Of a stretch of DNA of 64,000 nucleotides, positions 56,847-64,000 are shown one piece after another. Made by a program: the position numbers and the translations under genes. Source of the stretch: Chrysogorgia sp. JL179-B06 (Eukaryota; Cnidaria; Anthozoa; Scleralcyonacea; Chrysogorgiidae); assembly GCA_035772405.1 (NCBI GenBank), contig JAYKKM010000439.1, positions 5,284,001 through 5,348,000 on the forward strand. Reading direction: 5' to 3'. The notes beneath the pieces were generated by a model, which was not told the origin of the DNA, made no database searches, and saw only the letters and a list, made by a program, of their open reading frames with translations. Every line of letters begins with the position of its first letter. The first letter of the stretch is position 1.

Positions 56847-57767
56847 GGTGGCTCGATAGTCTAAATCATGAGAAATTGCGCATTTTTCCCCATAAAAAGT
56901 TTTGTAATGCAGATCTGAGCTTTATTTTGGCGGTGTTCTTGATTATTGAAACGTTTCACACTTGTAGCATTTTCATATCCAAAGAAATTGTGTTTAAGGG
57001 GCCGATTATATGAGAGTTTTCAGCCCGTTTTTAACTTTAGCCGGGCTGAAAAGTCAGCCCGGCGTCGTGGTCAAAGTCATGTAAAAACAAATTTGCGATT
57101 ACATGATATAGTTTCAGCCCGGCAAACCGGGCTTAAATTTCAGCCCGGTTTTACCAACCGGGCTAGGATTTTCAGCTCAACAAAACGGGCTGAAAAATTC
57201 CATATAATCGCAAATCATAATTTTAAACCGGGCTGAAATTATTGGAGCATAAATATCTTCTTTTTCTACCACTCTTTGTTCTCTTTGAAGATAGGTGTGC
57301 TGCCAAAATCAAGTTCCTTTTGGCTTCCAACAGCTTGTACGCAATGACTATGCCATTCAGTTGAAAAAGAAGAGCAAGAAGCACACTGAACTGCGAAAAT
57401 ACGAAAAGAGCCATTTTCTTCATGTTGCGTGGCGCCATTTTGAAAAGATTTCCCGCGAAAAATATGGATTTCAGCCCGGGTTGAAAATGACCATATAATC
57501 GATGCAAATTTCAGCCCGGTTAAAGTTCCAAACGGGCTGAAAACTCTCATATAATCGGCCCCTAAGATAAGCGGCAGATTTTATGCAAATTAGTTTTCTG
57601 GATTTATTGTAAATACAACTTCTCCACTCATGTAAACTTTGAGGGTATAAAACTTTTCAGTAAAGAAGACCACCACTATAGAGCTATGCATCATCGCTCA
57701 GATCTGCATTACAAAAATGTTTATGCGGAAAAATGCAATTTCTCATGATTTAGACTATTGAGCCACC
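56847..57767. mobile_element. TTAA-target element with ~75-bp inverted ends (host of a nested MITE)
   Basis: Ends GGTGGCTCGATAGTCTAAAT and the complement GAGCCACC...; the arms continue through ATCATGAGAAATTGC and GTAATGCAGATCTGAGC. It is flanked by TTAA (56843-56846, 57768-57771), as for Kolobok/piggyBac-type elements. The element proper is ~350 bp; the rest is the nested insertion at 56998-57562. Confidence 0.8.
56998..57562. mobile_element. PIF/Harbinger-like MITE with TTCAGCCCGG subterminal repeats
   Basis: Perfect inverted ends GGGGCCGATTATATGAGAGT...TTTCAGCCCG, flanked by TAA (56995-56997, 57563-57565), a three-base target as in PIF/Harbinger elements. The word TTTCAGCCCG(G) or its complement occurs at least ten times, clustered at both ends. 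No transposase; short open frames on both strands are incidental. Confidence 0.8.
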
Positions 57768-57771
57768 TTAA

Positions 57772-58799
57772 CTTTCCAAAACCTAGTTAACAAATTTCCA
57801 TCCGCGATACGTTTTCAGTTTAGTTTTAGTTTATCAGATTTATCACTCTTGCGATTTCAGGTCGTTATCCGAGAAGACCCAGAGTCCTACCATTTGCTAA
57901 TATTATTTCAAATATTTTAAATAATTCAGAAACAATGATTTGGATAATTAGTTATAACTGACGTCATTCCGGTCTCCGTAGCCTGATCGAGACCGGCGAG
58001 ATGGCCAATCAGAGGCTACGTAAGACAATAGCACTTTGTCGAAATGTGCACGGTTTATACAGACAAACAGTACCATTGTTTGTCCGCATTTACCCATAAT
58101 TATTGCGGCCATAACAAAAGAAAATGGCTCATTTGCAATAATTTGTGAGTCATATTTGGTTTGTTTGTCCGCATTTTGAGCTATTAATAGCAACCGCTTA
58201 ATTAAGGGCTATTGTTATTTTATAAAATATAATCGAAATATTGTCGTCTTACGTAGACTCATTTTTAGTTTTCAAGATGTTTTTCTTATGTTTGACTCCC
58301 TTGCAGAATACATATTTCCTTTGGGGAGGGTCTTTTTTGGTCAATATGCATAAATATTTTACATTTCGTGGGGTTGAACTTCATTCGCCACTGCTCCCGC
58401 CAGCGTTGCAGTTTTCGGAGATCGTCTTACAAGTTGTCGTAGTCAGATTCTTCTGATATCAAACAAGTCCCAATGTTGATCAAGAGCGATTTGTTAATAT
58501 AAACCGATAAGTTTATTAACGATGTCAATACCATTTCTCGTTAGTTCATCCCAAATCATATCCATTGAGCTGCAGTGCATTGGAATATTTATTCTGTGTT
58601 TATGGAAATACGCATGCCCTCTTTTGTGTGTTGAGTTGCATGCAATTTTTTGTCTATGATCAGGTGAACTAATTTATTCAAGTTGCTAAATTTTGATGTC
58701 GATATATCCTCACTTTGAATCTTCATTTTCTAATTCCTCGCTCGGTGTTTCTACGGATTACTTTCTCTAGAAAGTAAAGCCGTTAAAAAGTAAAACAAT
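57772..58799 (-). pseudogene. Mostly featureless; decayed coding remnant at its right end
   Basis: 57772-58490 shows nothing recognisable. At about 58745-58500 the minus strand reads EELENED, then (after stops) KRGHAYFHKH, NIPMHCSSMDMIWDELTRNG and IDIV. A similar peptide, WDKLRSNDVDIDK, is encoded by 59720-59640 on the same strand. These are fragments of one protein family I cannot name, duplicated and decayed, now split by the element at 58804-59350. Confidence 0.35.
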
Positions 58800-58803
58800 T
58801 TAA

Positions 58804-59350
58804 AGGTCAACTATACCTTTTGAGGTTATTCTATTTTTCGTTAGAATTCGAAAAGTTCAATTCAAAACCGAAGAAATGATTGAAATTGGTTACTCGGTTC
58901 TGCTTTTATGATCTGTTAAAGATCGAGTTTTCAGCCCTTTTGCTAAACTTAGTTGAACAACGACCGCGTCGGAAGAAAGCCTGGTACTACCGGTATGTGA
59001 TGTCATAATGATGTCATACGGCAAGAAAATACTGTATATTTTGGTTTTATTTTAGTGAAGTTTGGAATAGTGTTTAGTCTTGGGTGAGTGATACAGGTAA
59101 GTGACAAACCAAATATCAAGCACTGGAATATTATTTTGTTCAATAAACCTATTACCAGTATGACACTATTACGTCATACCGGTAATAGTGCCATTCTTCT
59201 CAAAACGCGGTCGTGCAACAAGAGATCCGAAGAAATACTCCTCAAGAAATCCTGCGCTATATCATGAAATTTATTTTTTTCTTCACTTTTACAAAGTTAG
59301 ACGATATCTCTTTCGGAGGAAAATAGAAACTCATAAGGTATAGTTGACCT
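58804..59350. mobile_element. TTAA-target foldback element
   Basis: Begins AGGTCAACTATACCTTTTGA and ends with the near-complement ...TAAGGTATAGTTGACCT, flanked by TTAA on both sides (58800-58803, 59351-59354). Inner arms continue the symmetry (CGACCGCGTC near 58960, ACGCGGTCGT near 59205; ACCGGTATG words around 58990 and 59155). Confidence 0.8.
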
Positions 59351-59439
59351 TTAAAACTCTTCTCCTGTCAGGAAATCCTATTTTATGATTCCTGCAGACC
59401 ATTTTGCGAATTGTTTCTTCAGATTAATACTTTACGCTA

Positions 59440-59725
59440 AAACCAAGTAGTTATTGTTTCCATATCCATGCGTTTGAGATCTCGAACAGTTCTTCTCGCT
59501 GCTTCCTAAAGTGTTTCTTCCTTATAGGAATCTCGTACACCAAAGCGAAATAAGCCATAACATGACCAAAATGTTAGGGTTCATCTCTTTGTAGATGCGG
59601 TAAAGGCTTATAGTCTGTTGACTTGAATGCTTAGTCTGTTGTAAATCTGTTCATATTCATCAAGACAAGCGTGAATATGAAAGCATAAGGTGATTTTATC
59701 GATGTCAACGTCATTACTCCTTAAT
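59440..59725 (-). pseudogene. Decayed coding fragment, family unknown
   Basis: Minus-strand frame: WDKLRSNDVDIDKITLCFHI, then HACLDEYEQIYNRLS. It shares the WDxLxxNxxDI(D) word with 58500-58745. Stops interrupt it on both sides. No splice borders assigned. Confidence 0.35.
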
Positions 59726-59771
59726 TTGTCCCAATAAGCGCATCAAAATGCGACTGCGCATTCACTGAAAT

Positions 59772-59984
59772 TATCGACTGCGCATCAAAATGACGTGTTC
59801 TGCGTCGGGATAAAACTTATTTCAATTCATATTTACTTAGGGCGGGTACAAACCCGAAACAACAATAGACATTTGCATTTCTATTTACACTTGTAAATTC
59901 GTTTTACTGAATTCCCCAGCCTGATGTTATGAATTGAAATAAGTTTATTCCGACGCAGAACGCGTAATTTTGATGCGCAGTGGC
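59772..59984. repeat. Inverted repeat with ~55-bp arms
   Basis: GACTGCGCATCAAAATGACG, TTCTGCGTCGGGATAAA and ACTTATTTCAATTCAT on the left meet their complements at 59930-59984. The ~100-bp loop is unique. Likely a small foldback element; ends not resolved. Confidence 0.6.
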
Positions 59985-60231
59985 TTATTCATATCCATGG
60001 CACATGCGCATGGTATGCCTTGTCCACAAGGAGTTTGATCACATGGACATAAAGTGCATATACAGTACACGTAAGCTTTTCTTACACGAGAAAGAGATAG
60101 AAGAGCAACCTTTTGATAATGACATCATGCCTTTGGAAGGAGTCGGAATGGAGGCGGAGGGAGAAGACTAAGGATTGGGACTAAGGGTTATAATGACGTA
60201 AGCATAATTAATAACGAGCTCCCTTACGAAA

Positions 60232-60650
60232 AATTCCTATAGGATCCTATAGGAATTCCTATAGGAAATTTGAATTCCTATAGGAATTCCTATAGGAATT
60301 AAATATTCCTATAGGAATTCCTATAGCAGCTAAATATTCCTATAGGAATTCCTATAGGAATTAAATATTCCTATAGGAATTGCTATAGGAATTAAATATT
60401 CCTATAGGAATTCCTATAGGAGCTAAATATTCCTATAGGACTTACAATATGAATTAGATGTTTCTATAGGAATTCCTATAGCAGCTAAATATTCCTATAC
60501 AAATTCCTATAGGAATTCCTATAGGAGCTAAAGATTCCTATTCGAATTCCTATAGGAATATCTAATTCTTATAGGAATTATTTAGGAAAAATTCCTATAG
60601 GAAATATTCCTATAGGAATTCGTATTGGATTTCCTTTAGGAGCTAAATAT
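60232..60650. repeat. Array of the 12-bp palindrome TTCCTATAGGAA
   Basis: About 420 bp in which TTCCTATAGGAA recurs, usually as pairs joined as ATTCCTATAGGAATTCC and spaced by TTAAATA or GCTAAATA. Every unit is self-complementary, so the array reads the same on both strands. It starts just after CCCTTACGAAAAA and ends ~70 bp from the 3' end of the transposase exon. It may be the subterminal repeat region of that transposon. Confidence 0.85.
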
Positions 60651-60718
60651 TGCTACTTACACACAATGTCACACACAGAGCCATTATTTTTAGTATTCCC
60701 CATTTTTAATTTACAATT

Positions 60719-62752
60719 TTAATTATCATTTATTTGATATGGAAGTGGGCAAAAGTACTGCCTCCTTTCCAAAGTTACAGAAATACATTTCCTCCTAATT
60801 TGACGAGGATAAACAGCTATTTGACTTCCAGCATGTTCTACTTCAACCAAGAAAAAACTATCAGTATTAAAATCAGCATCTCTATACAAAGATCTGCCTC
60901 GAACAGTCATTGGTTGAATTAATACTACATTATAGCAACTGCAGTTGCAGTATTGAAGCTGTGCTGTATTACATAAACATTCTGGCTTAATGCACAAAAG
61001 ACCTACAATAGTACCATACATGTATTGTTGATGTTCAAATGTTATGTTGTGGTTTATATGCCTCTTAGATCGAATATAATTTACACTGGAGTACAGCTTG
61101 TTATTGACAATGAATCTGGAGTACATAACTCCACACTGTTTTCTCATTGACAGTTTTAACAAATGTTGCACTGCAAGTACTTGTGATGCAGTAAGCTGTA
61201 TAGCCTTTTCCTTCCCAACACCACGAACACCTTCTGAAAGTGGAGTATCATTACCAGAAGGTTTTGCATCATTGAGCTTCTGGAACAGGTTAAGAACGGC
61301 CGGACTAGTTTCTTCATCAAAACATTTCTTCGCCAGTGGAGCAATCTTTTTGGAGATCAAAAAAGTTTCCACAATTTGTTTTGGGACATGCTGGGTCCCA
61401 TGAAACATTTTGTTGAGAGAATGGTTGTTTGATTCAAACATGAATGCTGCAGATGACCACAGTGGACCACAATCTCTAACTGAATGGGCAAGGTGTACCA
61501 ACTGATGAACATTGAATGAGCAACGTTTTAAACCATATAATTCCTCAACTTGGATGACAAATTTGGTTAGACAAACCTCTGCAGAAGTAATGGCAGCATC
61601 TGTGATTGAATCGCCTAGAAGGCAGTATACTCCATACACAAACAAGAAGAAATGCTTAAGGTATTGTGAAGGTAGTATACCGTGGAGAACAACAAGACTA
61701 TAAAGAATAAAAGCTCTCCACTCAGATGCCTTCCAGTACTTTCGATCAGCTATTGATCTTGGTGCACGGCTGATTTCGTTTGGAACACCAATAGCCTGGA
61801 GTCGGTTGTCGATGTCTTGTTCCCTTGTACCAATATAGTAGCTCTCATCATGTTGTCGGCTATCCATCCACAGGTTAACAAATTGGCGAGTGACTCCTAA
61901 GCAGACACAGTGCATGAAGTCGACAGCAACACCTCTCACTGGGTCGAAGGTTGGAAGAATTCCAATTACGGATGGCCCTTTAACTCCGTTGACAGCTTTG
62001 CCTTCATGGATTGCTTCAAGGCCATACCTCATCTGCTTTATGGCTGTCCGCAACTTCGGAGGGCCCCTGTATGGATAATATCTAGTTGGAGGACCACCAT
62101 TGTCAATGGTTTCGCCAGGAAATTCGCACCAATCACACCCGTGTTCTCCATTGAATTGTTTGCAATTTTTGACAATTGCACGTGCTGGTGAATCTGCACT
62201 TAGGACATGTGCATAAACTTTTCTCGGCTGCTCTTCATTTTCACAAGTTAATCCGCTACTTTCAAGATTCTTGCACTCTTCAGTAAATGGCTTTAAGAAA
62301 GTGTTCATAGCAGGCTTCTTATTTCCAAACCAGAGGCCATGGAGAAGGATATGCTTTTCCCGCAGATGTGGAGGCAGCTCATTTATTGCACTTTGAATTG
62401 GCCAAATTGAATACCGAGAAGATTCAAAAACAGGAATCCCATCTGTGTTCCATATTAATGATAAGTCGTTGCAGGAAAAGTTATGATTCTCCACTAACTT
62501 GCAATAAAGCTTTGCAGAAGTAATGTCGGAAATTACACCAGTGTTACCAGGCATGTCATGGTTTGTCAAATATGCTCTTAGCTTGCAATCACTAAGCAAG
62601 TCTTTTATTTGACTTTCCATTGGTACATAGAAAAAGTAATTACCATTTCTAGTGCACTCTTCGGCATCAAATCTTTCCCTGCAAGAATCACAACTTTGTT
62701 TTGCAGTGTCCTTGCCAAGATAAAATAGACATGATGGACAATAATAGTGAAT
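60719..62752 (-). CDS. tnp2-like (EnSpm/CACTA) transposase, long terminal exon
   Basis: Open from an acceptor TCTCTTACAG at 62753 to TAA at 60719, 677 codons. The first Met in the exon is at 62620, but the frame is open for 44 residues upstream, which contain CPSC-x16-CDSC, a likely zinc site, so the protein starts in an earlier exon. Numbered from that Met: D60 in IWNTDGIPVF, D234 in VAVDFMHCVCLGV and E396 in AAFMFESNNHSL, the expected DDE triad of tnp2 transposases. SADSPAR (141-147) and GCDWC (161-165) are also typical. No stop or shift is seen in 2 kb, so it is recent or still functional. The element ends are not established. Confidence 0.88.
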   Translation of the reverse strand: MHYYCPSCLFYLGKDTAKQSCDSCRERFDAEECTRNGNYFFYVPMESQIKDLLSDCKLRAYLTNHDMPGNTGVISDITSAKLYCKLVENHNFSCNDLSLIWNTDGIPVFESSRYSIWPIQSAINELPPHLREKHILLHGLWFGNKKPAMNTFLKPFTEECKNLESSGLTCENEEQPRKVYAHVLSADSPARAIVKNCKQFNGEHGCDWCEFPGETIDNGGPPTRYYPYRGPPKLRTAIKQMRYGLEAIHEGKAVNGVKGPSVIGILPTFDPVRGVAVDFMHCVCLGVTRQFVNLWMDSRQHDESYYIGTREQDIDNRLQAIGVPNEISRAPRSIADRKYWKASEWRAFILYSLVVLHGILPSQYLKHFFLFVYGVYCLLGDSITDAAITSAEVCLTKFVIQVEELYGLKRCSFNVHQLVHLAHSVRDCGPLWSSAAFMFESNNHSLNKMFHGTQHVPKQIVETFLISKKIAPLAKKCFDEETSPAVLNLFQKLNDAKPSGNDTPLSEGVRGVGKEKAIQLTASQVLAVQHLLKLSMRKQCGVMYSRFIVNNKLYSSVNYIRSKRHINHNITFEHQQYMYGTIVGLLCIKPECLCNTAQLQYCNCSCYNVVLIQPMTVRGRSLYRDADFNTDSFFLVEVEHAGSQIAVYPRQIRRKCISVTLERRQYFCPLPYQINDN

Positions 62753-62910
62753 CTGTAAGAGAAAATGGTAAACTATATAATTAAGTGTCTACCAGGTTCT
62801 CATGCCAGACTGTTAAAACAATTATTTTTTTTTTGTAATAGATAATTATCAGTTGATTATCAGTTTATAATTAAAATTAAAATTAAATATTTTCTAATTA
62901 CAGTAATGAT
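62753..62910. other. Intron upstream of the transposase exon
   Basis: A T-rich run (62823-62836) and AT-rich sequence. No upstream coding exon of the transposase was recognised between here and 64000. Confidence 0.5.
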
Positions 62911-63117
62911 TAGGGCCGGGTGCATCAAATTTAGTATCCGGCTGGATAGTGGATATTCTCACTACCCGACCGGATACTGGATAATTGGTTTTAAGATAGG
63001 TATAACTGCAGGCTGAAACCCTGAATTAAAGCATGGATTAGTGATTTTCAATGTAACAAATCAAATTACGGTCACAATGCAGGTTATAGACAAGCTCTTA
63101 TCCTCAGAAAAATGATT

Positions 63118-63260
63118 CTGAGTCCCGTAAAGAATCGAACCTGTAACCTTCTGATTGCCGGCGAGACGCTCACTAATAAGACTCAGATGGAGAGCTAAGG
63201 TTAACACTGAGTATATTAACGCATCCAAACATTGCCGATATATAGTGACTGCTGCATAGG
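63118..63260 (-). mobile_element. tRNA-derived SINE, inverted copy
   Basis: The minus strand has GTCTCGCCGGCAATCAGAAG, then GGTTACAGGTTCGATTCT (B box at 63131-63141) and GGGACTCAGAATCATTTTTC. The head GAGTCTTATTAG pairs with the GGGACTC acceptor half. Same family as the plus-strand copy ~40 bp away and as 18513-18606. Confidence 0.72.
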
Positions 63261-63307
63261 CAGTACATATATAAATCAAACCAGTACATCATTGTAACAT
63301 TCGCTCT

Positions 63308-63480
63308 CCATCTGAGTCTTGTTAGATCAATGGTTAGAGCGTCTCACCGGCAATCAGAAGGTTACAGGTTCGATTCTTGTATGGGACTCAGAATAATTTT
63401 CCCAGGATATGAGCTTGACGATCGTCCACGTATCGTCTGTACTCCGAGCTCTCCTACATTCACTACAACATTGTGTATAT
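63308..63480 (+). mobile_element. tRNA-derived SINE (tRNA-Ala(GGC)-like head)
   Basis: The acceptor GAGTCTT pairs fully (with two G-T) to GGGACTC. The A box is TAGATCAATGG, the B box GGTTCGATTCT (63367-63377). The loop CCGGCAA gives GGC as anticodon, but position 33 is C instead of T and the D stem has one mismatch, so it is tRNA-derived rather than a tRNA gene. The tail has GCTTGACGATCGTCCACGT. Confidence 0.72.
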
Positions 63481-63640
63481 TAACGCAATGCAGGTTATAT
63501 CCCAGAAACTAGTCAAAATATGGCAATTCAACTATTCTACCCGAAAAGAAGGACTAAACGAGTATTACATACAAAATAGGTTATTTTGATATTTCAACTA
63601 TCCGGCCAGAAGTAAAAAGCACTATCCGGTGCACCCCGTA

Positions 63641-64000
63641 ATTTAGTACCGGTATTCACTAACACAATATATTCACTTCACATTCCTCTACCCTGGTATG
63701 GATCGTTTGCAATTATGTCACAATTATTCGCCATCTTGGTTGATTTTCAAAACAAACTTATTATGTATAGTGGCCAGAGCCCAAAACTAAATATATTATG
63801 AGTCGTTTATAAGTTATTTTTAAAACATAACAGGAAATACCAAATCAACTCAACTGTTTGGCTGTGATGGCTAATGTAAACCGCACAATCAACCAAGATG
63901 GCACATAGTGACGTCATGTGCAAACAATCTATTTATTGTGTATTTTTGAATTTTCTATACAAAAACTGATACAATACAAATCACAACAAATAAACTAAAC
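63641..64000. other. Nothing recognised
   Basis: AT-rich sequence without open frames of note, repeats or RNA motifs. Confidence 0.5.

Larger units (their letters stand above)
62911..63640. mobile_element. Degenerate inverted-repeat element enclosing two SINEs
   Basis: The left end TAGGGCCGGGTGCATC with GTATCCGGCTGGATAGT matches, imperfectly, the complement of the right end (TACGGGGTGCACCGGATAGT, CTGGCCGGATAGT). Such G-rich TGCACCGGATA ends occur in hAT elements. Possible 8-bp flanks (GTAATGAT / GTAATTTA) agree at only six positions, so the class is uncertain. Confidence 0.45.

Noticed and set aside
61098..62191. Plus-strand frames inside the tnp2 transposase
   Set aside because: Antisense shadows; the minus-strand frame carries the DDE motifs.

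Overview
This is animal nuclear DNA: AT-rich, intron-rich, full of decayed transposons, with no bacterial-style operons. The mix points to an early-branching metazoan, most likely a cnidarian such as an anthozoan. That mix is phase-1 FN3 exons, CR1/L2-like LINEs, hAT, Tc1 and tnp2 (EnSpm/CACTA) transposons, TTAA-target foldback elements and tRNA-derived SINEs. The organism is inference; no sequence search was possible.

The backbone of the window is one large minus-strand gene. At least 35 exons between 54803 and 3433 can be read directly. Together they encode 17 complete fibronectin type III (FN3) domains and half of an eighteenth. Except for one single-exon domain (54501-54803), each FN3 is split into a first-half exon of 192-216 nt (strands A to about E) and a second-half exon of exactly 93 nt (the [14 protein letters not shown] end). 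Every exon has splice-like borders and is phase 1 at both ends, so any exon or pair can be gained or lost without breaking the frame. Neither end of the gene, nor any signal peptide, membrane segment or catalytic domain, is visible. It could be a receptor tyrosine phosphatase (PTPR/PTPRQ-like) or another FN3-rich surface protein.

The central part (about 24.5-45.4 kb) is a tandem array of ~4 kb units, each carrying one B-type and one A-type FN3 domain. Two of these units form an 8194-bp dimer that is itself duplicated almost without change. On the left (6-21 kb) another tandem duplication copied a D first-half exon and a B second-half exon. This leaves an exon order that predicts a hybrid D/B FN3 domain. 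The introns carry a composite module: a 12-bp minisatellite, a small hairpin element, a B-box-like motif and a 7-bp (ATATAAT/ACATAAT) satellite, present at 6.1-8.9 kb and 16.4-18.5 kb.

Mobile DNA fills the rest. There are hAT elements with 8-bp target duplications at 1384-2266, 10020-14545 (carrying two decayed LINEs) and 20144-21111. A Tc1-like element at 8003-8884 sits inside the 7-bp satellite. A nearly full-length CR1/L2-like LINE occupies 45712-49572. Foldback elements with TTAA targets occur at 14.8, 53.9, 56.8 and 58.8 kb. Two palindromic elements at 5.0 and 54.9 kb have perfect 13-bp target duplications and hammerhead-ribozyme-like cores. At the right end a long tnp2-type transposase exon (60719-62752, minus) with an intact DDE triad lies beside an array of the palindrome TTCCTATAGGAA.
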